Shown piece after piece: positions 39,699 to 49,793 of a stretch of 64,000 nt of DNA. The stretch's first letter is position 1. Each line of letters starts with the position of its first letter. Source of the stretch: Virgisporangium aurantiacum. Lineage in GTDB: Bacteria; Actinomycetota; Actinomycetes; Mycobacteriales; Micromonosporaceae. The stretch lies in assembly GCF_016863635.1 (NCBI RefSeq), contig NZ_BOPG01000003.1, positions 62,001 to 126,000 of the forward strand, given 5' to 3'. Both the position numbers and the translations under genes were made by a program. The notes beneath the pieces are model-generated. The model saw only the letters and a program-made list of their open reading frames with translations. It searched no databases and was not told the origin of the DNA.

Positions 39699-40319
39699 TC
39701 ACCCGGCGGCCGGCGGCCCTGACGCCGCCGGCCGGGCGACCTTGTCCAGCAACAACTCCAGCGTCCGCACGAACGCGGCGTGGTCGAGGTCGTCGTCCAG
39801 CACGGTCTGCAGGGCCAACCCTTGATAGACAGCGACAAATATTCGCACCAGAGAATCCGGGTCGAGGTCCGACGGCAGCTCACCGTTTCGCTGCGCATTT
39901 TTGACGCGTTTCGCGGCGCCCGATCGCGGGACATCTATGCCGCTGCGGGTGAGTTCGCTGATCCGGGGCGAGCGGACCGCCTCAGCCCACACCTGCACAC
40001 CGAGGCGCAGCCCGTCGCGCGCATCCGGGTCACCGATCGACCGCAGCAGGCCGAGGTAGCCGCTGACCAGGTCGGCAAAGTCCGCCGTGGACGATTCGAC
40101 GACCGCCCGCCGCCGCTCGTGCCACTCGGTCACTATCGCGACGATCATGTCCTCTTTCCCCGCGAAGTACCGGTAGACGAGGCCGGCGCTGATCCCCGAC
40201 TCGCGCACGATGTCGTGCACCGACGTGTTGTGGAAGCCGTCACGGGCGAAGCACCGCGCCGCCGCGTCCAGGATCTGCTGCCGGCGGGCGGCACGGTGAC
40301 CGGCGGAGACCTTCGGCAC
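39699..40319 (-). CDS. TetR-family regulator
   Basis: 206 aa. GTG 40319 overlaps the stop of the methyltransferase gene (TAGTG), so the two are translationally coupled. Helix-turn-helix 'RQQILDAAARCFARDGFHNTSV' to 'SGISAGLVYRYFAGKEDMI' (residues about 13-55). The C-terminal part 'DGLRLGVQVWAEAVRSP' and 'VAVYQGLALQTVLD' is the TetR_C_6/AcrR-like ligand domain. It may control the methyltransferase operon and possibly the convergent SnoaL-like gene. Confidence 0.9.
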   Translation of the reverse strand: MPKVSAGHRAARRQQILDAAARCFARDGFHNTSVHDIVRESGISAGLVYRYFAGKEDMIVAIVTEWHERRRAVVESSTADFADLVSGYLGLLRSIGDPDARDGLRLGVQVWAEAVRSPRISELTRSGIDVPRSGAAKRVKNAQRNGELPSDLDPDSLVRIFVAVYQGLALQTVLDDDLDHAAFVRTLELLLDKVARPAASGPPAAG

Positions 40320-41485
40320 TAGCGGACCTCCGCCTGTGCGATCCGGTAGAACGCCGCCGCCGGTTCATGCCGCCCGAGCGGTACGAGGTACCGATCGGCC
40401 GCATCACGAGCCGACAGGTCGAGCATGAGCCGGAGCCCCCGCTCGGCCAGGTACCCGGGCAGCGCGTCAGGATCGAACCCGAACGTCCACGGTTCCCCGT
40501 GCCGCCGCACGGCGTCCTGCCAGACACCCTGGTACCTGCCGCTCCCGTCAAGCGCCGCCCGGTCGACGTACGTGAAGACGATCCGGCTACCGCCGGCCGC
40601 GATCCCCGCCAACGCACGCAACGTCGTGTCGACCGCATCGGCGGTGAGGTAGTTGGTCACCCCCTCCCAGACGACCACCGTCCGCTCTTCCCCGCTGAAC
40701 CCCGCCTGCCGCAGGGCACCGGCCAGGTCGTCGCGCATCAGATCAACCCCGACAAACCGCACCTGCTCCCGCCGCTCGGCTCCCACGGCCGCACCGACGA
40801 GCCGTCGCTTGGTCGCCTGCGTAGCCGGATGGTCAACCTCGAAGACCCGCACCGAACGCAACCCCACCAACCGGTACGCCCGGCTGTCGTAACCGGCGCC
40901 GAGCAGCACCACCTGACCACGCCCGCCGCCAAGCCGGTCCCGCCCACCGCTATCGCCAACCTGGTCCCGGCCCTCTTCACCGCCAGACCCATCCCGGCCG
41001 CCGTCAGCGGCAAGCCCGTTCCGGCCGTCCCCACCGGCGAGCGCCTCCCGCCCACCCTCGGTGGCAAGCCCCTCCCGCCCGCCCTCGGTGGAAAGCGCGT
41101 CCCAGCCGCCCCCACCGGCAAGCGCCTCCCGGCCACCGTCAGCGGCAAGCGCGTCCCGGCCGTCCCCACCGGCAGGCTCGTGCCCGCCTTCAACGGCAGG
41201 CCCGTGCCCATCCGCGCCGGCGAGCGCGTCGTCGACCAGTTCGTCGATGAGCCGCGTCCGCACGACCGCCGACGCCCGCGGGCCGCCCGGAAAGCGCCGG
41301 TCGAGGTAGCGCTCCAGCCACCGGCGCGCGGCGGGCACCCGGGCGAGCCGGGCCAGGAACCGGTACCTGCCGGTCAGAAACCGGACCGCGTACGGGTCGT
41401 CGATGACCCGGTCGCGGCGGCGCGCCGTTTCCAGCGCACGGAACAGGGCGACGTGCTCGGCTGTGCGGCTCGATCGGTTCAACAC
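40319..41485 (-). CDS. TIGR00027-type SAM-dependent methyltransferase with a repeat insertion
   Basis: 388 aa, about 100 longer than usual for this leucine-carboxyl-methyltransferase-like family. The N-terminus ('SRTAEHVALFRALET', 'DPYAVRF', 'RTRLIDELV') and the core ('VVLLGAGYDSRAYR', 'FEVDHPATQATKR', 'VWEGVTNYLT') are normal. Between residues about 90 and 188 lies a Gly-rich 9-residue repeat of the type 'GREALAGGD', exactly where relatives have a 5-10-residue turn before the SAM-binding strand. The reading frame is intact across it. The antisense strand is also open here by composition. It forms an operon with the TetR downstream. Natural substrate unknown. Confidence 0.85.
   Translation of the reverse strand: MLNRSSRTAEHVALFRALETARRRDRVIDDPYAVRFLTGRYRFLARLARVPAARRWLERYLDRRFPGGPRASAVVRTRLIDELVDDALAGADGHGPAVEGGHEPAGGDGRDALAADGGREALAGGGGWDALSTEGGREGLATEGGREALAGGDGRNGLAADGGRDGSGGEEGRDQVGDSGGRDRLGGGRGQVVLLGAGYDSRAYRLVGLRSVRVFEVDHPATQATKRRLVGAAVGAERREQVRFVGVDLMRDDLAGALRQAGFSGEERTVVVWEGVTNYLTADAVDTTLRALAGIAAGGSRIVFTYVDRAALDGSGRYQGVWQDAVRRHGEPWTFGFDPDALPGYLAERGLRLMLDLSARDAADRYLVPLGRHEPAAAFYRIAQAEVR
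41009..41170 (-). repeat. Six tandem 27-bp units inside the methyltransferase gene
   Basis: Units start at 41009, 41036, 41063, 41090, 41117 and 41144 (GGCAAGCGCCTCCCGGCC type), followed by two 24-bp relatives to 41218 and flanked by decayed copies to about 40920. All unit lengths are multiples of three. Confidence 0.85.
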
Positions 41486-41541
41486 CTCCCCAGAATAATG
41501 AACGAGCGTCCACTTTTCTATCCCTAGGTATTCTGCCCGTT

Positions 41542-42393
41542 GTGCGACTGTTCGTGGGATGTGCGCAGTGGACGCACAAGTCGTGGCAGAGCCGCCTGGT
41601 GCCGCACCCCCTTCCGCCGCACGAGCGGCTACGGGCGTACGCGGGCTGGTGCAACGCGGTCGAGGGCAACACCACGTTCTACGCGGTGCCGGCCCGCGAC
41701 ACGGTGGCCACGTGGGCGCGACAGACCGATCCGACGTTCCGGTTCGTCATGAAGCTGCCGAGGATCGTGACCCACGACCGCTGCCTCACCGACGTCGACG
41801 CCGAGATGCGCGCCTTCCTCACCGCGATGGAGCCCCTCGGCCCGCGCGCCCACGCCGTCTGGATCCAGTTGCCCGCCTCGTTCGGCCCGGCCGACCTGGC
41901 CACGCTCGCCCGCTTCATGCACCGGTTGCCGGACGACCACCGGTACGCGGTGGAGGTCCGCCATCCCCAGTTCTTCACCGACCCCGGGTCGGCGGCCCGA
42001 CTCGAGGACATCCTCGCCAGGTCCGCCGCCGAATGGATCCCCTTCGACACGGTCATCCTCTTCGCGGAGCCGCCCACCACCGACATGGAACGTGACGCCT
42101 GGACCCGCAAACCACGCGTCCCGCGCAGATCGACCGCCCTGACCGACCGGCCGATCGTCCGCTACATCGGCCGCGACGACGCCGAACAGACCGCGAAGGG
42201 CTGGCAGTTCTGGGCCGACGTCACCGCCGACTGGCTCCGCAAGGGCCGTTCACCAACCGTCTTCATCCACACCCCCGACAACGTCGAAGCTCCCGTCCTG
42301 GCCCGCCGCTTCCACGACGACGTGCGGGCGCGGGTCCCCGAACTGGAGCCGCTGCCCGAGCCCGAACCCGTCGAGCCGCTGACCCTGTTCTAG
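41542..42393 (+). CDS. DUF72 (YecE-like) protein
   Basis: 283 aa from GTG 41542. TIM-barrel-like DUF72 signatures are 'FVGCAQWTHKSWQ' at the N-terminus, 'NAVEGNTTFYAVP', 'FRFVMKLPRIVTHD' and 'YAVEVRHPQFF'. The C-terminus has 'PTVFIHTPDNVEAP'. The family is widespread and biochemically uncharacterised. It is divergent from the methyltransferase operon and overlaps the convergent response regulator gene by 4 bp. No operon partner. Confidence 0.88.
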   Translation: MRLFVGCAQWTHKSWQSRLVPHPLPPHERLRAYAGWCNAVEGNTTFYAVPARDTVATWARQTDPTFRFVMKLPRIVTHDRCLTDVDAEMRAFLTAMEPLGPRAHAVWIQLPASFGPADLATLARFMHRLPDDHRYAVEVRHPQFFTDPGSAARLEDILARSAAEWIPFDTVILFAEPPTTDMERDAWTRKPRVPRRSTALTDRPIVRYIGRDDAEQTAKGWQFWADVTADWLRKGRSPTVFIHTPDNVEAPVLARRFHDDVRARVPELEPLPEPEPVEPLTLF

Positions 42394-43052
42394 CCTCCTT
42401 TCGCGTCCAGATAACGGAGAACGGCGAGCACCCGCCGGTGATCGGTGCCCGTCGGTACGAGATCGAGCTTGGTGAAGATCGCCGTGACATGCTTCTCCAC
42501 GCTCCGCCCGGCGAGGTTCAACAGGTCGGCGATCGCGGCGTTCGACCGCCCCTCCGCCACCAGGCCGAGGATCTGCCGCTCCCGCGCGGTGAGCCGGTCG
42601 AGCCCCGGATCGGGCCGCTGCACCGCCAGCAGTTGCCGGATCACCTCCGGATCCAACGCAGTTCCGCCGGCCGCCACCCGCCGCAACGCGTCGACGAACT
42701 CGTCGGTGCTCACGATGCGATCCTTCAACAGATACCCGACGCTGCCCGGACTGTCGTGCAGCAGCCGCCGGGCATAGACGGTCTCGACCCATTGGGAGAA
42801 CAGGAGCACCGCCGTTCCCGGATGCGCCCGCCGGATCGCGGTTGCCGCCCGCACCCCCTCGTCGGTGAAGGTGGGCGGCATCCGCACGTCGACGATCGCC
42901 ACATCGGGCTCGTGCTCGGCCACGGCCGCGTGCAACTCGTCGGCGTTGGACGCGGTGGCCACCACCGGAATGTCAAGGTCGGTCAGCAACGCGGCGATGC
43001 CGTCCCGCATCAACGGATTGTCCTCGGCGATGACCGTTCGCATGCCGCTCAT
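42390..43052 (-). CDS. NarL/LuxR-type response regulator
   Basis: 220 aa. Receiver domain with 'VIAEDNPLMRDG', phospho-acceptor D55 in 'IVDVRMPP', Ser in 'LLFSQW' and Lys in 'YLLKDRI'. DNA-binding LuxR domain: 'LTARERQILGLVAEGRSNAAIA' up to 'SVEKHVTAIFTKL'. Its start overlaps the kinase gene stop by 4 bp. It is last of a four-gene operon (ABC ATPase, FtsX permease, kinase, regulator), a grouping typical of cell-envelope or peptide-antibiotic stress modules. Confidence 0.92.
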   Translation of the reverse strand: MSGMRTVIAEDNPLMRDGIAALLTDLDIPVVATASNADELHAAVAEHEPDVAIVDVRMPPTFTDEGVRAATAIRRAHPGTAVLLFSQWVETVYARRLLHDSPGSVGYLLKDRIVSTDEFVDALRRVAAGGTALDPEVIRQLLAVQRPDPGLDRLTARERQILGLVAEGRSNAAIADLLNLAGRSVEKHVTAIFTKLDLVPTGTDHRRVLAVLRYLDAKGG

Positions 43053-44425
43053 TTTCGCGCCCGTGCCGTCAGGGGAAGCGTCATCGTGACCGTCGTCGGC
43101 CCACCCGGCGGGCTGACCACGGCGAGTTGCCCGTCGAGCGCCTCGGCCCGCTGCGCCAGCCCGGCGAGCCCGGTGCCCGCCCCGTCCCTGTCGCCGTCGC
43201 CGATGCCGGTGCCGTCCGCTGCCCCGCCCCTCGCGCCGTCGCCGTTGCCGTCGCCCGACGCGGCACCGCCGCCCCGAGGTTGCGCGCCGCCGCGGCCGTC
43301 ATCGGTGACCACCAGGCGCAATGTCCCGTCGTCGTCGGTCAGGTGCAGCCGTACGCGGGTCGCACCGGAATGGCGGACGGTGTTGGTGAGCAGTTCGGCG
43401 GCGGCGAAGTAGAGCGTGGTCGCCGCGGCGTCGGAGGGTGGCTCGGCCAGCGTCACGCGAACCGCGACCGGCAGGCCGCTGCGCGCCCCGAGCGTGGTCA
43501 GGGCGGTTTCCATTCCGTCGTCGAGCGCGGGCGGGTGGATCCCGCGCACGATGTCGCGCAGTTCGGAGAGGCCGTCGGCGACGCCGCCGCGCGCCGCCCT
43601 GACCAGGCCGCGCAGCTCGACGATCCCGTCGATGTCGTCGGGCAGCCGGTCGACCCGCCGCTCGATCCGCGACAACGCCATCCCGAGCGACACCAGCCGG
43701 GCCTGGGTGCCGTCATGCAGGTCGCGTTCGAGCCGACGCAGCGTGGTGGCCGCGTCGGCGGTCAACGCGACCCGGCTGGACTCCAACCGCGCGATCCGCC
43801 GAGCAGCCGGACCCGGCGCCAGCAGCGTGTCGATCAGGAACCGGTCGAGGAGCGTCGGCAGCCGCACCACCCACGGAAACACCAGCAGCACGATTGCCCC
43901 GCCGGTGGCGACCTGCCAGCTCTCCCACCAGTTGGTCAACTCGATCGGCCCGGCGTCGAGCGGAACCACCAGCGACCACAACGGGCAGGTGAAACTGACG
44001 AGCCCGATCAGCAGCGCCACCACACCGAGGTACGCGGTGGCCGCCGCGAGCGGCAGCCGCAGGAAGCAGTACGCCAGCGCGCGCCAGGCCGGCCCGTCGG
44101 TGAGCACCGCCCGTGCCCGCCCGACCGGTCCGCGCCCGGACAACCGGTCGGGACCGGGCCACGACCGGCCCAGCAGCGCCCGCGCCGGCCACCGGAAGTA
44201 CCGCACGGCGAACCGGGCGGCCGCCAGCACGAGGACGAGCATCGGCAACCCGACCAGCAACACGAGCGACAGCGCGCCGGCGACCAGCGCGAGCAACGCG
44301 AGCAGGAACGCCGGAACGGCCATGAACAGCGTGACGAGCGTGTAACCCAACGCCCGCCACGTCTCTTCCGCGACCGGTGCCCGCACGAACGTGACCAGCG
44401 CCGGCCCCACCGACCCCCCGCTCAT
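43049..44425 (-). CDS. Sensor histidine kinase with N-terminal membrane domain
   Basis: 458 aa from ATG 44425 with GAGGG upstream; the frame is open further but runs into the permease gene. The N-terminal half has a two-fold repeated membrane region ('LGYTLVTLFMAVPAFLLALLALV' and 'LAYCFLRLPLAAATAYLG'), as in Streptomyces-type sensor-domain kinases. HisKA_3: H237 in 'LERDLHDGTQARLVSLG'. HATPase: 'AAELLTNTVRHSG' and 'VTDDGRGG'. Between that box and 'GTGLAGLAQR' a low-complexity Gly/Asp/Ala stretch of about 30 residues is inserted. It is coupled to the regulator by a 4-bp overlap. Confidence 0.9.
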   Translation of the reverse strand: MSGGSVGPALVTFVRAPVAEETWRALGYTLVTLFMAVPAFLLALLALVAGALSLVLLVGLPMLVLVLAAARFAVRYFRWPARALLGRSWPGPDRLSGRGPVGRARAVLTDGPAWRALAYCFLRLPLAAATAYLGVVALLIGLVSFTCPLWSLVVPLDAGPIELTNWWESWQVATGGAIVLLVFPWVVRLPTLLDRFLIDTLLAPGPAARRIARLESSRVALTADAATTLRRLERDLHDGTQARLVSLGMALSRIERRVDRLPDDIDGIVELRGLVRAARGGVADGLSELRDIVRGIHPPALDDGMETALTTLGARSGLPVAVRVTLAEPPSDAAATTLYFAAAELLTNTVRHSGATRVRLHLTDDDGTLRLVVTDDGRGGAQPRGGGAASGDGNGDGARGGAADGTGIGDGDRDGAGTGLAGLAQRAEALDGQLAVVSPPGGPTTVTMTLPLTARARK

Positions 44426-44447
44426 GTCGGCGCCCTCGATATGCGGC

Positions 44448-45797
44448 TCATATCGAAACCCGTACCGACTCGATCGGCGGCCGACGGGTGAGCAGCACCG
44501 CCGGTACCAGCGTTCCGACCGCCACCACCGCGGCACCCGCGAGGACACCCAGTGCCAGCTGCGCCGGCGGGATGTAGGGCAGAGCGTCGAACGCGGTGTA
44601 CATCATCGGGACCAGCGTCGCGAGGGCGACGACGGCCGACAGCACGAGGACGGTTCCCAGCACCAGCCCAGCTTCGCAGGTCCAGACCGCCAGCACCCGT
44701 GCTCTGGTGGCTCCCGCCAGCCGCATCAACGCCAGTTCCCGCTCGCGGCTGACGCTGACCGTCAGCAACGTGTTGATGGCGCCGATGACAGCGAACGCGG
44801 TGAAGATCGCCGTTCCGGAGTAGTCGAGCCACACGTCCGCGGCGGCCGCCCGGACACCGGTGGCGTGCTCCGCGGTGCTGTGCACACCGACCTTCACCGC
44901 GGCGAAGCTCCCCGCGAGCACCAACGGAATCAGCGCCGGCGACAGCGCCCGCGACCGGGCGACCATCGCGTCAGCGGCGAGCACACCGGTGTCGGCGGCG
45001 AGCCGCAGTGCCGGACGCGCCACCCGGGCCGCGACCGTGAGCAGTACCGGCCCCAGCATTCCGACGCCGATGCACATCCCCAGGATCACGAACAGCGCTC
45101 CGGAGTCGGCGTCCTCGGCGTCGACCCCGGACAGGACCACCGACAGCACCACCCCGCCCGCCAGCAGAACCACCCCGAAGATTGTGCGCACCACACCGCC
45201 GGCCGGCCGACGGGTGAGCGTCTCCGTCAGGGCCGTCGCCGGGCGGACCCGCGCCGGCCGGATCGCCGACACCAGCGCACCCAGGACGGACGTGACGACC
45301 TCGATGCCGATCACCACCGGCAGCGCCCACACCACCGGCCGGTAGTCGACCGCCGCCGGCACCACGTCGTGGCTCCGCAACTGCGCCAGCCAGGCCCATC
45401 CGAACCCGAGCCCCAGCCCGTACCCGAGCGTCGCCGCGGGTACCGCGATCAGTGCCGCCTGTCGGGCCACCGACCGGCGGATCCGGCCGGGTGTCGCGCC
45501 GACCGCGCGCAACAGGGCGATGTCGCGGGCCTGGCGGGCGATCGCCGCCGTCATCGTGACGCCCACCATCAGGATCGACAGATAGACCGAGTTCCCGATG
45601 AAGACCGCCGCCGCGTCGGCCATCGACGCCTCGTCGAGGGCGTGGCGCTCGTCGGGCGTCAGCACCGCCGCGGACAGGGAGGTCGCAGTGGTGATCATCG
45701 CGGTGATCACGGCCGCGGCGAGGCACTGGGTGGCGAACGGCCCGACGAACCCCCACCGGTGCCTGCGCAGCGCCTGCCAGGTCAGCCCGGACCTCAT
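44448..45797 (-). CDS. FtsX-like ABC transporter permease
   Basis: 449 aa. ATG 45797 overlaps the ATPase stop (ATGA). Two FtsX-type membrane modules: the first around 'VYLSILMVGVTMTAAIARQARD', with the coupling motif 'IALLRAVGATPGRIRR'; the second around 'TAFAVIGAINTLLTVSVSRERE' with 'LALMRLAGATRARV'. About eight to ten helices in all. Such permeases with a MacB/LolD-type ATPase act on lipoproteins, antimicrobial peptides or cell-wall signals rather than importing solutes. The linked two-component system supports a stress-sensing and resistance role. Confidence 0.9.
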   Translation of the reverse strand: MRSGLTWQALRRHRWGFVGPFATQCLAAAVITAMITTATSLSAAVLTPDERHALDEASMADAAAVFIGNSVYLSILMVGVTMTAAIARQARDIALLRAVGATPGRIRRSVARQAALIAVPAATLGYGLGLGFGWAWLAQLRSHDVVPAAVDYRPVVWALPVVIGIEVVTSVLGALVSAIRPARVRPATALTETLTRRPAGGVVRTIFGVVLLAGGVVLSVVLSGVDAEDADSGALFVILGMCIGVGMLGPVLLTVAARVARPALRLAADTGVLAADAMVARSRALSPALIPLVLAGSFAAVKVGVHSTAEHATGVRAAAADVWLDYSGTAIFTAFAVIGAINTLLTVSVSRERELALMRLAGATRARVLAVWTCEAGLVLGTVLVLSAVVALATLVPMMYTAFDALPYIPPAQLALGVLAGAAVVAVGTLVPAVLLTRRPPIESVRVSI

Positions 45798-46534
45798 GAC
45801 GCCACCATCGCGGCACCGGAGACCGCCGCGAGCCGGGCGGCGATCGTCGCCGCGTCGGGTGTGGGCGTGTCGGCCACCAGGAGGCCGTCGCGCAACAGCA
45901 GCAACCGGTCGCTGACCCGCGCCGCGACCGGATCGTGCGTGACCATCACGACGGTGACCCCGAGCTCGTCGACCGCGTCGCGCAGGAGCCCCAGGACCCG
46001 TCCACCGGTGGTGGGGTCGAGGGCGCCGGTTGGCTCGTCGGCAAAGACCACCGCGGGACGCGTCACCAGCGCCCGCGCCACCGCGACGCGCTGCTGCTGG
46101 CCGCCCGACAACTCGCCGACCCGCTGGCCGGCCTTACCGGCGAGCCCGACCGACTCGAACACCGTGTCGAGGTCGGCCCCGGACACCCGCCGGCCGCCCA
46201 GCCGGCTCGGCAGCAACACGTTCTGCCGCACGGTGAGCTCCGACAACAGGTTGTAGGACTGGAACACGAACCCGACGCGGTCGCGCCGCAGGCGGGTGAG
46301 CGCCGCCTCGCGCATGCGGGTGATGTTCCGCCCCGCGAGCGTCACCTCGCCGCCGGTCGGCCGGTCGAGCCCGGCCGCGCAGTGCAGCAGTGTGCTCTTC
46401 CCCGAACCGGTCGCGCCCATCACCGCGACGAAGGTGCCCGCGGGCACCCGCACGGAGACATCGCGCAGGGCCCACGGCTGGGCCGCTCCGTAACGGCGGC
46501 CCACCGAATCCATGGTCAATACATCTTCAGCCAC
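45794..46534 (-). CDS. ABC transporter ATP-binding protein (LolD/MacB type)
   Basis: 246 aa if started at GTG 46534; TTG 46519 is an alternative and the longer open frame is unlikely. Walker A 'GATGSGKST', Q-loop 'FVFQSYNLL', signature 'LSGGQQQRVAVARAL' and Walker B 'VVFADEPTGALD' are all intact, with the switch His in 'VTHDP'. It energises the FtsX-like permease encoded next. First gene of the operon; the 126-bp gap to the divergent DUF4184 gene holds its promoter. Confidence 0.92.
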   Translation of the reverse strand: MAEDVLTMDSVGRRYGAAQPWALRDVSVRVPAGTFVAVMGATGSGKSTLLHCAAGLDRPTGGEVTLAGRNITRMREAALTRLRRDRVGFVFQSYNLLSELTVRQNVLLPSRLGGRRVSGADLDTVFESVGLAGKAGQRVGELSGGQQQRVAVARALVTRPAVVFADEPTGALDPTTGGRVLGLLRDAVDELGVTVVMVTHDPVAARVSDRLLLLRDGLLVADTPTPDAATIAARLAAVSGAAMVAS

Positions 46535-46660
46535 GGGCCCAGCATCGTCGCCGGTCGACACCGGGTCGACCGGGCCAACCCACCCGCGATGGTGCGGTTT
46601 TCCACACCCTCCTCGGCAGGAACACCCCATATCCACAACCGGTCGATACGGTCCAGACTC

Positions 46661-47356
46661 GTGCCCTCAACGTTTCCCACGCATCCGGTTGCCGTGTTGC
46701 CGCTCAAACTGTGGAGGCCACGATGGTTCGACGGAGTCGCGCTCGTGCTTGGCTCGATGGCGCCCGACGCCGCATACGTTCTCGACGGATCCGGGCTGCC
46801 GGTCTGGCCGTTCTCGCACGAGCCGCTGGGGCTTGTGGGCTGGTGCCTGCCGCTCACGCTGATCGGTACGCGCCTGGTGAGATCAGCGACGCCGACGATC
46901 GTGGTGCACCTCCCGAACGGCGGTTCGTTCGCGCTACGCGATTACGGCGCGATCCGCGCGGCCCGGCACCGCTGGTGGATCACCGCCCTCTCGGCGCTGA
47001 TCGGCGCGGCGAGCCACATCGTGCTCGACACGGTGGAGCAGCACGTGCCGATGGCCGAGTACGTGTTCCACGCCGTCGGGATCGCCGCGATCATCGTCGT
47101 GGGTCTGCACATCGGGCGGCGCCGGCTGGTCCGCCACTGGTACGGGACGCCCCCGGCCGTGTCGGCGCGGCCGAGAACGTTCTGGATGGTGGCCGGAGCG
47201 GTCGCCCTGCCGGCGGCAGCCGTGACGCCGTTCCTGCCGGCGGCGTTCCTCCCACACACCACGGGCGCCCGGCTACTCGCCGCGATCGCGGCGGGCCTGC
47301 TCGCCGGCGCGGCGGCGGTCGCCGTGAACAGGCCGGAGCGCACCGCGTCCCGCTGA
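46661..47356 (+). CDS. DUF4184-family membrane protein
   Basis: 231 aa. GTG 46661 gives the family N-terminus 'PSTFPTHPVAVLPLK' (compare the 'PFTLSHPAAVLPL' pattern) and 'VLGSMAPDAAY'. Several helices follow ('WWITALSALIGAASHIVLD', 'VFHAVGIAAIIVVGLHI', 'FWMVAGAVALPAAAV', 'LLAAIAAGLLAGAAAVAV'). The conserved His and Asp near the N-terminus and 'GAASHIVLD' recall metal-dependent membrane hydrolases (YdjM-like), so an enzymatic role is possible. It stands alone, with a cellulase promoter immediately downstream. Confidence 0.82.
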   Translation: MPSTFPTHPVAVLPLKLWRPRWFDGVALVLGSMAPDAAYVLDGSGLPVWPFSHEPLGLVGWCLPLTLIGTRLVRSATPTIVVHLPNGGSFALRDYGAIRAARHRWWITALSALIGAASHIVLDTVEQHVPMAEYVFHAVGIAAIIVVGLHIGRRRLVRHWYGTPPAVSARPRTFWMVAGAVALPAAAVTPFLPAAFLPHTTGARLLAAIAAGLLAGAAAVAVNRPERTASR

Positions 47357-49768
<2,412 letters not shown>

Positions 49769-49793
49769 CCGAGAAGCGAAGCGGGGTGCCGGC

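Noticed and set aside
40367..41527. 386-codon plus-strand frame with 'GKRVPAVPTG'-type repeats
   Set aside because: The opposite strand encodes all methyltransferase motifs on both sides of the repeat; this frame has none and simply mirrors the array.
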